Positions 24,877 through 35,795 of a DNA stretch of 64,000 nucleotides are shown here, in pieces. The notes beneath the pieces were generated by a model. It saw only the letters and a program-made list of their open reading frames with translations. It was not told the origin of the DNA and did not search any database. Both the position numbers and the translations under genes were made by a program. The stretch is from the NCBI GenBank assembly GCA_007258455.2, contig VDFB02321266.1:1-64000 (forward strand). Reading direction: 5' to 3'. The DNA comes from Sequoia sempervirens. Its lineage: Eukaryota > Streptophyta > Pinopsida > Cupressales > Cupressaceae. Within the stretch, counting starts at the first letter, position 1, and the number at the start of each line of letters is the position of its first letter.

Positions 24877-26459
24877 AAAGTGTTCACTTAAGAATGAACC
24901 ATATAATTCAAATAAAGCATGCAAGCTATTAGTGGAGTTGAATGTAAATGAAATCAAATTTCTAGTTTTGAAAGTTTAAGAATTCCATGTGGAACATTTA
25001 TATATATGTAATTAGAAATTGATATATCTATTTAAATCTTGAAAGACATGCACATTTAATATTAAATTAAAATTTGATGACAATTCTATATAAATTAAAA
25101 ATTGATCAAGTAGATCTCTTGGATGACAATTCTATATATAAATTAAAAATTGATCAATCCATATTTAATTGTACTAGAAAGATGGACCAAATTACATACA
25201 TGGTCTCAAGCTATACATGGTAAACAAAGCTAAATTGATGCCAAAATGTAGCTATCTCAAGCACCCCAAACACCATCACTATGATTCACTACAATGTTCA
25301 TATATATTCCAATGCACCTTAAGGTGAACAAGAAAGGACAAACCAAGAGAACCTGGATACAATCTAACATTAACAAAAATGGATAAATAATTTAGCTCTA
25401 TACTTAAAAGATAGGATCTAATATTCTTAAGTAAATTTGTATTTTAAAGATGAAATCAAATTATAAGGTTGAAAGTGATTTTTAATTAGGAGATTGGATT
25501 TGAAATGGATGATAGTCTAGATTAAGGATAAGGTCCCTAGATGTTGAAAAATTTGGGTGATGAGGAAAGGACAATATGATGTATGGACTAGATTGAGACC
25601 AAGTAACCAAATTTTGATGTTTAAGTGATGCTTTTTTATTATTAAGGATGGAGAATGGATGTACGGTTGAGATGAATCTAGATGGATAATTTTTAAATGA
25701 TTCTAGGATGAGGGATGCTTACCTGATGAAAATTTAATAAAATTAGGATGTGATGATTAGGATACATGAAAATCCAAATGATCATTTAAAATTATTGAAT
25801 GTCGTGCATTAGTAATGTATAAAAAATAAAGAAAACTAGAGACAACATTTATGTCTAGATTCTTCACCACTCAAACACCAAATCAACTAGATAATTTTAT
25901 ACAAGTTTGTGGAGTTGAATGTTCAAATGAAATGAAAGATTTGAATGTGAACTTAAGAATTCCACGGAACATAAATAAATTTAAATGCAAAATTGGAACA
26001 TAGACTAGGTTTTGTACATATTGTTGCACGTATATATATTCAATCTAGCTCATGTATATAGGTGGAGTTGAACAAATATTTAAATTCAAAGATTTGAAAG
26101 TGAAAGTTTAACAATTCCATGTGTCAAACATAAAAATTTACAATCAAGGAATCTAGAGAGATGATATAAAGGAATTTCTAGAGATTCTCAAGAGTGAAGG
26201 TTTAAAAGAATGAACCATGTCCAACATGTAAAAATGCAATTGGAAATTTAGATGATTTAAAGGAATTTAGGCAAAATGTAAATTAAAACATTTTTAAAGT
26301 CACTGGGTTTTGTAGATCAAGCATATATATGATCTAACATACATGTCACATTCTAAAAAAAAAACCATTCTAAATCATGTCACATGTCCAATCAATACAA
26401 ATATATAAATTATCTAGATTTGGAGTCATAAATGTGTACACATGTATCCAAAAAACAAC
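24105..26459. repeat. Intergenic part of the transposon with degenerate repeats and a (TG)n tract
   Basis: No gene. A loose repeat unit with GTGGAGTTGAATGTAAATGA followed by AAGAATTCCATGTGGAACAT recurs near 24930, 25910 and 26060, with partial forms near 24760, 24880 and 26190. A second direct repeat (GACAATTCTATATAAATTAA) occurs at about 25079 and 25133. An (AT)n(TG)n microsatellite lies at 24824-24874. Confidence 0.55.
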
Positions 26460-29400
26460 TTAAAGCTCCTGGTACATAAAATCTAGATCCTCTCTATCTT
26501 TAATTATCTCTAAAATCTTCTCATGATCTTCAATAGGCAACCTCCACTTTTGTTTGGCACGTCCTCTTTTAGGTAAAGTTTCTAAATTTATTTTTGTTGC
26601 CAAAACTAAGTGACTGTAATGTAGAACCTTTTGTCCTGGCCTATAATCAACAAATATAATACCATTTTTATCTATCTTTATTTGTTGATAATATGTGCCT
26701 TCAATAACGATGATCCAATGGGATACTCTTGTCCATCACCATCTGTCATCGATTCAAACAATTTGCTTTTTGGTTGTGTACATCTTAGTAGATAGTAATC
26801 TACACCTTCCACATTTTTAGGATCTGCAACTATAGTGAAAATATCTCCTATACACACACCACATATTTACATATTTAAGTAAATTATACATTTAAAAGTT
26901 GTAAAAATTTATATTTTATATTTGAAACTTAGATATATATATAGATATATATATATATATATATATATATAGATATATATATCTTGATTTTAACTAAATT
27001 AATCAATTTGGACATACCTATAACAACTAAATCAGATACACGTTCGTAATCAGCTGAATATAGTGGATCATAGACATCAACATTGTCATCTTCAACAAAA
27101 GGAGGCATTGATATTAATTGTTTCATTTCCCATTGTGAAACATACCCATCTCTAATATTCTCACATTGATCAATATTTGCATTGTCCTCAATGCAATCAA
27201 TACAAAAACATGATTTTTCTCTCACATTCATTGCATAAGGCCTACTACTCCCCGTTGTCATGATTTGATGTAGATTTCTAATACCATGAATTGCTTGACA
27301 ATTATAAGGATTTGATCGATCAATATCTATTTAAATTCAAACTTGAAAATTCAATTTGAAATCATGTATGTACTTGAACTTTGAAATTCAAAATTTTAAA
27401 ACAAATTTTGACTAGACATACATACCTGTAACTTCCCAAAAATACCATGTGTTGTATGTTGAGTCGTGAGCAGAAAAATGACTTTTGCACCATTCAACAA
27501 TTTCGTTTGCATTTCGTATGGCATTACCTACAAGTTACACACAAGTTGGCACAATTTGTCACCTATTACTTTCAAAGAACTTAAAAGAAAATTTAATTTA
27601 GTTAAATTAAATATATATATACATATCTAATCTTTTAAAAAGTATGAAGCTAAATTGGACATACCAGCAAGTTCATTTTGACGAAGTGCACGCTTCACAC
27701 ATGCTCCTACTCCATTGTGCTCTCCTTTTCCATGTCCACTCTCATAAAAATTCCACAAAAAATTGGTGTTGCATATAGTATGTTGACTACATAACCAAAC
27801 AAAGGCTTTTGCAGACTTAAATTGTCCTGTGAAGTTACAAATAATTAAACACTTGAAAACCTTGAATTATCTTCAAAAAACAATTTAAGTCTCAAAGTTT
27901 TAAAAGTAAATATAAATTAATTAAAAATAATTTAAAAACCAATGTACTTACCAGCACATCCATCAAACCATATCTATTGTTGTTCTTGATTTATGCCACG
28001 TCGTCTTAGGTCTTCAAAAAACATTTTGAAACAATGAGCTACATAGCTTCTATCATGATTCATATCATCATTGATATAAAAGTGAACCTCTTTGATGATA
28101 ATTGTATCATCTTTGCTACTTTGTATTCCATCAACCGCTAACTTTGCATGCCTGTAGCAAACTTGCACGAAGATTGCAACTTGCTCTGAATGATAATATT
28201 GACTTTGAATCTCAGTTTGAGGACTAAATGTATAGTTCTCAAAGAAATCTACAATAGAGAGAATACAACCTGGTGGAAAACAATTCTTTGAATAACAAAA
28301 TTGCTTAGATTGCCATCTTGCACCATGACAATGTTGGATATGTGGATATATGATATTGCGAAATTTACTCATGAATTCATTGTAAGGCAATCCACTCTCT
28401 TTGAGAACAATTTTTTTGGCCTCAACTCCTGACTTCGTTAAGTATGTCTCATAATCAAATCTCTTCCAAGTAACTTGCATTTCATTATTGTCAACATGTA
28501 AAAGATTTTTCAAATCTCCACAATCATTACATACATTTTTTATACACTGAATGTTGAATTCATCCGAATTTTCTGATTTTTCACATAGAAGAGACTTCAC
28601 AAATTGTGTTGTGCTTCCAGGGATGGCTAAATTTTGATCAATTGTTGCCATAACTTTTCTATATGATTGTAGGTGTAGATCAAATTCAACATGATTTCGA
28701 CAACAACAAGTTTCACGTACTTTATTTATACGTACAAATGATGGTCGTAGTGTTTCAAACATCCTTTGACAAATCTTCACATTTAAAAATTCTTGTTTAA
28801 ATGCTTCAAAAAGTTCACTTTGTGTTGTATCTATAAAATGTTTTGGATGAGAAATTTTTGTACCATCATCACCTATTATTTGTATAGTATCCCTTCTATT
28901 GGAAGAAACACGAGAGTGGGTGGTCCAATATTCAACAACTTGTTTCTTTACATCTTCTGAAATTCTATCTTTTCGAGGAACCCTACAAATATTTACCTAA
29001 TTTTTCTCAATTTTTCCATCTATTTCATCTCTCTTTTCAATATATCTTTGAACAGTTCTCCTAGAAACATTTAGTAATTCAGAAATTGCTTGAACTTGTC
29101 TTCTATATGATAATTTCTTACTAGAAATTACAGTCATCAACGCTCTACGTGCAGCACTTAAATCACTAGACCGACTCTTCTTTTCAATACATTTTAATGC
29201 TTCTTGCAGGTTTTCAACAATTGTTTGTTTTAAATCTGATGACTTTTTCCTATTATCAACCCCTAACAACTCCAAAACAGGGGTCATTTCTTTTCGTCTA
29301 AATAACTTTGCAATTAACTATGCTCTTCCAATTAAAGATTTCTCTTCAAAAAATTCATCCCATATTTTTTTAGAGTGTAATTTTAATGTGCTTTCAGATA

Positions 29401-29647
29401 ACATATCTTCAGATGAAATATTATTGAAAAGAGAATCTTCATCCATCTCCATCAAATTTTCCATACCATAGTCCAAAACATTTATATTAGTACTAGGTTC
29501 AGTTTGTTCTTGTACCTGTACGTCACCTTGATCATCAATATTTTCCATGGGTTGTTGTTCAGTAGATGTTCCTTCATCCGCTTTTCTCTTTCTTTGTCTT
29601 ACTCGTGTTCGTTCATACTTCCTCGATCTAGTCCTTCGATTTGCCAT
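26460..29647 (-). pseudogene. Transposase gene of the DNA transposon, five exons, inactivated
   Basis: Proposed exons: 29647-27952, 27826-27665, 27527-27426, 27326-27018 and 26847-26460. All have GT donors and AG acceptors in matching phase; total about 885 codons. In order: a basic N-terminus (residues 1-25), an acidic stretch, a helix-turn-helix-like segment (about 181-204, VSRRTVQRYIEKRDEI), a Cys/His cluster (314-319, CCCRNH), and VDFFENY with a candidate catalytic Asp at about 467. The second motif FDGCAGQFKSAKAF has Asp at about 562, and GHGKGEHNGVG lies at 597 on. A C-terminal Cys-rich part (CFCIDCIEDN) follows. Related plant and animal transposase-like proteins, as I recall them, share DG..(Q)(F/Y)K and HGKG..DG. 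Here the Asp is Asn. In-frame TAG codons lie at 29318-29320, 28997-28999 and 27974-27976, with a frameshift near 26715. Transposase call strong; superfamily uncertain. Confidence 0.82.
26931..26984. repeat. (TA)n microsatellite in the last transposase intron
   Basis: TATATA repeats with GATATA interruptions, within the proposed intron 26848-27017. Confidence 0.85.
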
Positions 29648-30182
29648 CACAAATTACACTCAAATTTGAATGATTGCCTACATAGAAATTTGTACACACA
29701 TAAGCTTTCCATGAAACATGTACATGTAATATAGCATAAATATTTTAAAAAACTTGTAACTAGATGCAAAACATAAACATAAAATATTTAAACAAAAGTT
29801 TTTAATAAACATAAACATGCAAAACATAAAATATTTTTAATTGAATAATGAATATATTTCTACACATATTTCTTTGATGTTAATATTTTAATAAAAAAAA
29901 GTGAAAACAAACTTCAAATGCATTTTCAATAAAAAAATATAATCAATTAAATAAATTAAAGATCAATACACCTTAAAAATATTTCTCCTCTTCTCCAAAT
30001 GCCTTTTTTTTCGTCGAAATACGTCTTGTAAATTTCAAAAATGATAAACCTTCCAAAATGTTGAAATAAATCTTCTTTAATCGAAAATAGTTGAGAAAAT
30101 TTTGAAATATTTGTTATTTTCTAATTTTTTTAATTTTATAAATTTGGAAAAAAAATAACTTTGTTTTATATCATTCATTTTC
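29648..30182 (-). promoter_or_regulatory. Upstream region of the transposase gene
   Basis: AT-rich and non-coding, between the transposase ATG and the right GGCCGA cluster. It must hold the transposase promoter if the gene was self-contained. No single TATA box stands out in the AT-rich background. Confidence 0.3.
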
Positions 30183-30545
30183 GGCCGAGTAATTGCCGAT
30201 AAGGGCGTGGTTCGGTGGTCAAGTCGCTTGGTTGTAGTGACGGCCACCAGGGTTCAAACCTTCGCTGGGCCAAAGTGCTCGCAGGCCTTGTGCCTTCGCT
30301 GGGCCTTTGTGCTCGCGGGTTTGGTTGTTTCTTGTGGTTTGTTGTATCCGGTTCATAGCTCCGGTCAAAAAAGTGTTTACCCCTAATAATATGGGTGCAT
30401 TGCACCTTTTAAAAAAAAAAAAAATTGGCCGAGTAATTATCGGCCAATAACTTTCTGAGCGATTACTTTTCGGCCGATTCGTTACCGGCCAATAGGGTTT
30501 CGGCTGAAACCTGGTCGGCCAAAACCCTATCAGCCGAAAATATCT
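30180..30545. repeat. Right subterminal GGCCGA motif cluster
   Basis: Variants such as TTTTCGGCCGAGTAATTGCC (30178), ATTGGCCGAGTAATTATCGG (30425), TTTTCGGCCGATTCGTTACC (30466) and TCGGCTGAAACCTGGTCGG (30499) match the left-end cluster at 17600-18080. A SINE separates the first from the rest. Confidence 0.75.
30195..30424 (+). mobile_element. tRNA-derived SINE inserted in the transposon
   Basis: A GC-richer 230-bp segment has RNA polymerase III box A (TGGTCAAGTCGC, 30216-30227) and box B (GGTTCAAACC, 30251-30260), about 24 bases apart edge to edge, as in tRNA genes. It has a 14-base A tail (30411-30424). GGCCGAGTAATT lies before it (30183-30194) and after the tail (30427-30438), as for a target duplication, though that motif also belongs to the local GGCCGA repeats. 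The body contains a duplicated CTTCGCTGGGCC...GTGCTCGC block. Open frames on its minus strand are not genes. Confidence 0.8.
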
Positions 30546-31313
30546 AGTTGGCATCCTACATGGCAACTTACTCATCATTTTTCAAAATTTTCTGAAACAT
30601 TCATTTTTGGCAGAGTATTTCTCTAGTCAGATTGATTTTTTTGCAAAAAATAAAAATACCCTTTTGTAGAGCTTGAAGTGTAGAATCCAAATATAGAATT
30701 TTTATAATATTTTGATTAGTTTTGATATCTTTTATTTTTAAAATAATGCAAGTAGGTTTTAAAAATTAAAAAAGAGGCTGATTTGATATTAAAAAAATGA
30801 TAGTAAAATTTATTAAAATGTTTTAAATATTAGATGAGGCATAAGAGGAGAGAGTCTACTTCAAAAGGGTATATTTTGTTTTTTGAAAATGATTGAAAAA
30901 ATTGAAATTAGTTGACGGCCCGTCAAAATTGTCAAATTCTGACATGTTTGACTTTAAAACGTTATTATGAGAAAAATATACATCAAAATGTGATTTTTTT
31001 TTCCCATGCACAGGATATTGAAATTAACTATTTGGAAAAAAAAAATAGGGAGAAATAAAGTTTTTTTCATTTTATTTCTTGACAGCCCGTGAAGTCACTC
31101 TTTTATGAAATTTTCAGCATTCCAAAATTTGTCTTTAAATTGATAAAAACATAATAAAATCAATTTTTTTAAAAATTTTAAAAATTACAGGAATAAACTA
31201 CACCAAAATTTCTACATTTTATTAGTTTACACCATTTTGAAATTCAAAACATAAAGACCACTTTTATGTGGTCGAAGTTCAGAATTTTTTTTGTTGTTGG
31301 TTGATTCCTTTAT
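30546..31313. other. Right arm of the transposon, non-coding
   Basis: AT-rich, with no gene. The odd-length palindrome TTGACGGCCCGTCAA (30912-30926) has a diverged partner TTGACAGCCCGTGAA (about 31079-31093), possibly a second subterminal motif. Confidence 0.5.
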
Positions 31314-31343
31314 AAAGTGTGACACAGGTTTGTGTTTTTACCC
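31314..31343 (-). repeat. Right terminal inverted repeat
   Basis: Reverse complement begins GGGTAAAAAC and shares ACAAACCTGTGTCACA with the left end. It is followed by AATT at 31344-31347. Confidence 0.85.
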
Positions 31344-32470
31344 AATTACAACCCTAAACTCCTCTTTCTTTATGCCTCCTAAAAGACATATTCGAGCTGC
31401 AATCACTTCTTTTGCATTTATATCAATATTTACCCCTTTCTCCTCCCTCGAAATATTCATTGTACCTATCTTAGGTGCAACCCACACTTATGCAACTTCA
31501 TCACTCTCACATTTTTTGTGGCAACATTCATCAAGACTCAAATCCCTCTAAGTCTTCTCCTTGGATGCATCCTCAATCTTGTCTTCAACAAGATATGTCA
31601 TTGTTTGTGTGCCCTCAGAAGGACATATCTGCACACTCTCAAGTTGATATATTGTTGCAACAGCTCTATCCATTGCTACATGTTGATTCTTATCAACATT
31701 TGGGTGAACCTTATCATCTTCTATTGCAACCTTCACTACTGCAATACTTCTTTCATTATCATTATTTTCTTAATCTAATTCAACTTCGATGTCTTCGTCT
31801 TCAAGGTCCTTTAGTGTTCTCCACTCTTCAGTGGTTTCTCCTACCTTTGGATCCTCCTTCATGTATACCAATACACATCCTTTAGTTTCAAGTTCAGGTT
31901 CCTCAACCTGTTCATACTCATACTCTTCCTCGGTGTCACATGCATGACACTCTGTTGCATCCTCTTGCATTCCTGTAGTCAAAACATCATTAGAAAGATA
32001 AAATTTTATCTTCAACTATTGTCTTCTTTTGTTTCAACCCTCTTATCTTTTCCTCCAATTTATTTAGTTCCTACTACATCTCTCTTATTTCTCTTTCTCG
32101 AAATCTCCTTTTGATTTCCTCTAGTCTGGGAATCCTTAGAATCAATCAAATGACAATGCCCCTTCTTTCCATTTTCTAGGCCTCACAAAGTTGTAATCAA
32201 CTCAAATCTTCAACCCTTAGGTTTCACAAATGTAAATTGCCTCGTGTTTGATGATCTGTTTACAAATCTTCCACACCTTCAGAGACTCACAAGTCCCTCT
32301 ATAGTTACAAGTACTCTTTGAAAAAATATCTCACTCACACAACTATCCTCTACCCAATGAATTCTCTGGAAGATTCTTCCTCTACCCACCTTCTCATAGT
32401 GGAGGAACTCTACACCTTCTACCTAGCTTTATCTTTGCTAGAGGATGGTGCAGGAGCACCTTGTTCACAA
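31344..32470 (-). pseudogene. N-terminal and central part of the split retroelement ORF
   Basis: On the minus strand, fragments in several frames start near 32460 with SSSKDKAR and MRRWVEEESSREFIG. They pass a coiled-coil-like stretch (KLEEKIRGLKQKKTIVED near 32040), then one long frame from 32015 to the transposon edge, broken only by TAA, TAG and TAA stops. Segments include EEYEYEQVEEPELETKG, ESVQICPSEGTQTMTYL, a small Cys/His cluster (ECCHKKCESDE) and AARICLLGGIKKEEFRVV at the boundary. There is no enzyme domain, so this is probably a structural, gag-like protein of a non-autonomous element. It continues at 17550-17342 after the transposon. The exact family is not recognised. Confidence 0.6.
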
Positions 32471-34501
32471 AATGGAGGTTAAAAGGAAAAATTGCAAAAT
32501 TTCAAATTTTATTTGTAAAACCTTATGAAAAGGTCATGTAATGGTCAATTCATATGTATTTGATTCATCTAGAGGTTTCTAGGAGGTCAAAATATTGGAA
32601 AAAGAAAAATTTGAGAAAATTGCTAAAGTTGTCAATAAAGCAAAAATGCAAAAAAGTGCAAAAAAATAGAAGATGAAGAGTCTTTGTAGATAAATTGAAG
32701 GGATAGGTCAATGAACGAAGTTGAAAAGGTAGTTACTAGTTGGGAAACATCTTTAAAAATCCTGAGAGGGTGAACAAATGATTATCTCTTGTATTCTTGA
32801 AGAGTTTATATCAATAAAAGTACCTTGTTTATTGAAATTCGGTGTTTCTTTTCATTGTATTTTAGTTTGTACAATTTTCACAGAGGTTTAAGGTCGTGAA
32901 TCTCATTTTTTCAAGGAAATTAGTCAAGTATCTTTCATTTAAATATATTTTGAAGAAGATATATTGAATACAACACGTGTTTGAGTCTAATTTTTATAGT
33001 TCGGTCAGCAACTTTACATAAGGTTTTGAGAGTCTAATCAAGTCTTTAATGACTTCTCCACCAATTAGGGATCTTTAGTTTAGTGGAGTAGGCTAGTATA
33101 GGATTCTTTAGGTTTTTTTTGTGTTTTTTTGTGTAGGGGAAACAAGAATGCATTGATGGAGTTGTTGCTACAGGGAATTTGAAGGGTTTTTCCATACATT
33201 TGTTGTTGCGACAGTCATGGGCTTGAAGTTATATCAATTGAAGAGGTTTGTAAATGGTTCCTTGAGCATAAGAAGACCTATCTAAGCATGTTTGAAGAGG
33301 TGGCAGAGCATATGGAGGTTTGCAACATTTACTTTCAATAAACCCTCATACTTTTTGTATTGTAAAGCCTATATTCAAGGGTTTTAAAGTATAGTGACTT
33401 ATTGGGCCTAACAACCCCTAAAATTTGGTGAATATTAAGTTTTGAGATGTATTATAATGTTTCCTAGGGGTATTAGGGTGAATGGAATTGATTTGAAGGG
33501 ACCTCCTTTGTAATTTTGGCCTAATTAGGCCTACATTGAAATGAGACAGTTAAGTTATTTGTTGTTTTCTTCAAACAAATGAATCTGATGTTGAGATATG
33601 TTTAAATTGATATAAATGGGTTTCTAAAATAGTATTTGGTTCAAGTAATTTCAATATGCATTGCCTAATATACTCGTTTTAGTTGTTTTGCACTACTACT
33701 AGAATATTGGGGTTGCAAGCAAGAAAATGAGTTATTGTACATATAGTAATGTGGGTGACTGAATTTACCTTGCATCTATCAAAATAAAGGTGTTAAATAT
33801 GTCTATGTGTCTAGTTATATTTTTGAAGGCTTAATATGATGTTTTGATGCTTGGATAGTGTGGAATCAAGATGGAAAATAGTGTTAGGAGGGAATGAAAA
33901 TGAAATTCTGATAAGATAGATTTATGGGGTAGCATAGATGGTTTTTTTATGTCAAATAAAGGTGTAGAATAGTGTGCAAAATTCTAGTAATAGTTTTGGA
34001 AAGCAAGTTGTGTTGGTTTGTTGTCATTTTCCTTGAAAGTAAGTTGCAATAAAGAGTAAAATTGTGGATGATGAATGGATGGATTGTTGTCAGAGGTTCT
34101 GATCAGGATTTTGTTTGATTTTAGTCAATTTGATGAAGATGAATCTATGTAGAGCCAAGATTTGGCTTTGTGGAATGGAAGAATTAAGGGAAATTATATG
34201 AGATTTTGATAGTAAATCAAAGATGCTTGTTCAATTTGATCTTCTCCAATTGAGGTTGGGTCAGAAGTACCCTAATGAATTGTTGTTGTTGATAGATGCT
34301 CTTGCATTAGAGGATAGTAGTTACAGACCCTCTTTCATTCCTAAAACAAACATTCTTTCCACAACTCTTTCTCTTGATCATCAACCACAAATCTTGATGC
34401 ATACTCTGCACTCTCAAGATCTTTTGGCTTCAACCCACACTCGCAGGTCTTGTTGTAAATCCCTCACATTTGGTGCTTCTTTATAGACTCAAGATAACCA
34501 G
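32471..34501 (-). other. Leader of the split retrotransposon
   Basis: This 2-kb stretch lies between the PBS and the gag-like ORF. No convincing frame is present. The plus-strand frame 34223-34486 is antisense to the element and probably meaningless. Confidence 0.5.
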
Positions 34502-34513
34502 GTCTGATATCAC
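34502..34513 (-). promoter_or_regulatory. tRNA primer-binding-site relic
   Basis: The minus strand reads GTGATATCAGACC directly after the LTR end. This is a close match to TGGTATCAGAGC, the initiator tRNA-Met complement used by many plant LTR elements. It orients the element. Confidence 0.65.
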
Positions 34514-35795
34514 TAATGAAGGAGAAATTTTTGTTTCTTCCCCTTACAATCTTATACTCACACAACAACATAGGCTGACACAGTAAAATGAAGCAAACAC
34601 TTTCTTTTATTAATGAAAGCGACATTACAGAATTACAATGCCATCATATGGGTCATCTCACTATAGTTGTCTACCAAATTTTAGATCTAAGCTTTCTCTC
34701 TCAACTCTACATTCACCAGCAAGAGATCTATTTTCTTCTTTTCTCCATCATCTTCAGGCTACTCTGCCACCTCTACACACACTACACTACTTCTCTATCT
34801 CACTATCTCTTTATATTGCATTCCTCTTCCATGTCGGCCTTGACGTTCTTCTCTCCTATTGTCATAGTACCACCATGTTGTCCAATGGTCACTCAAATTT
34901 CTTGACACTTACATGGTTATTTGTATCATTGGTTCTTATTCGATTGCGCCAAGTAATCATTTTCCAATCATTCATTGCATGCCCCTAAATTCATTTGACC
35001 TGGAGTCGATTAGCAACAATGATGCGAATTGACGAATGTTATCATGCCATGTGTCACCACTAGTTTTTTTTGTTTCACCAACTCTTTGTTTAGTCAACCA
35101 TCATACCATTTGCATCCCTACCTCCATTGGCTTGTCGCAAGTTCCAAGAGTTTTGTAACCAAGTTGCGGGGTTGTGAAGTTCCCTAACTCCTCGATCTCC
35201 AAACTTGGCACTCCTTCCTTCAGCTTTTCAACCCTCCATCATTGTCGTTTCAAGGGCACACCAAAACATCTCCCTCTAAAATAATCAAATCTCACCTATG
35301 AGACTTTAAAAAAATGTCGTTCCTTGTTATCATCAATTTTCAGCTCGTCGAAGGAACTCCTCCCAAAGTCTGATTGAAACATCCTTGTCACTACAATATT
35401 GCCTTGTTGCCTTGTTGAAGGGACTCCCAAATGTTTCCCATCAATAACTCAAAGTCTCCTTGATACATGTCTTTTTTCTTTGTCGAAGGGACTTGCTTCC
35501 CCATCCTACCAATATTCCCAAGTATTCCTGATGTCGTTTGTTGATATGCTTTATAGCTTGTCATTTTTTCGAAGGGACAATAAATGTTGTTCTGCCAATA
35601 AGAGGTCCTCACCCTGATGTGAGTTCCATGCGCTCAATCACACTATTGCTAACACTGTCGGTTCATCAATGGGACTTGAAGGAACATCCCACCAATATGC
35701 CAAAGTCTCGTTGATAGAACATGATCAGCCTTTATTGAGTGGAATAACTCAGATCGATGCAAGATCGCCTCTATGCCCTGGATGCTCATGCATCA
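34514..35795 (-). mobile_element. 5' LTR of the split retrotransposon
   Basis: Aligns end to end with 15954-17241, with many single-base differences, indicating an old insertion. A TATAAAG promoter box (minus, 34809-34815) is conserved with the other LTR. Its end CATCA at 35791-35795 matches the terminus of the partner copy. Confidence 0.85.

Larger units (their letters stand above)
17551..31343 (-). mobile_element. Large DNA transposon with TIRs, a transposase and an accessory ORF
   Basis: The ends are ~30-bp terminal inverted repeats (17551-17580 and 31314-31343) matching at 27 of 30 positions and sharing the core ACAAACCTGTGTCACA. AATT flanks both sides, consistent with a 4-bp target duplication. 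Inside both ends are clusters of GGCCGA-type motifs. The cargo comprises a spliced DDE-type transposase gene (26460-29647, minus), a 428-codon ORF with possible extra exons (22254-24104, plus), exon-like segments near 19.8-20.5 kb, and a long microsatellite. A SINE has since inserted near the right end. The superfamily is not certain. A 4-bp target duplication and the transposase motifs suggest comparison with the Sola group first. The copy is inactive as it stands because of stops and a frameshift in the transposase. Confidence 0.8.
15954..35795 (-). mobile_element. LTR retrotransposon split by a 13.8-kb DNA transposon
   Basis: Two copies of a ~1.28-kb LTR lie at 15954-17241 and 34514-35795 in the same orientation. 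The right copy is next to a PBS-like site (34502-34513), which sets the element on the minus strand. The native internal region is 34501-31344 plus 17550-17242, about 3.5 kb. It shows only a decayed gag-like ORF and no reverse transcriptase or integrase, so this looks like a non-autonomous (LARD-type) element. The flanking 5-mers (ATACT on the left, ATGAT on the right) do not match cleanly, so the element target duplication is eroded or the boundaries are a few bases off. Confidence 0.75.

Noticed and set aside
30175..30578. Minus-strand frames of 76 and 119 codons
   Set aside because: They run through the SINE and GGCCGA repeats and have no protein-like features.
17551..31343. CACTA or Mutator element
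   Set aside because: The TIR tips are GGGT..., not CACTA; TIRs are too short for a typical MULE and the flanking duplication would be 4 bp rather than 3 or 9.
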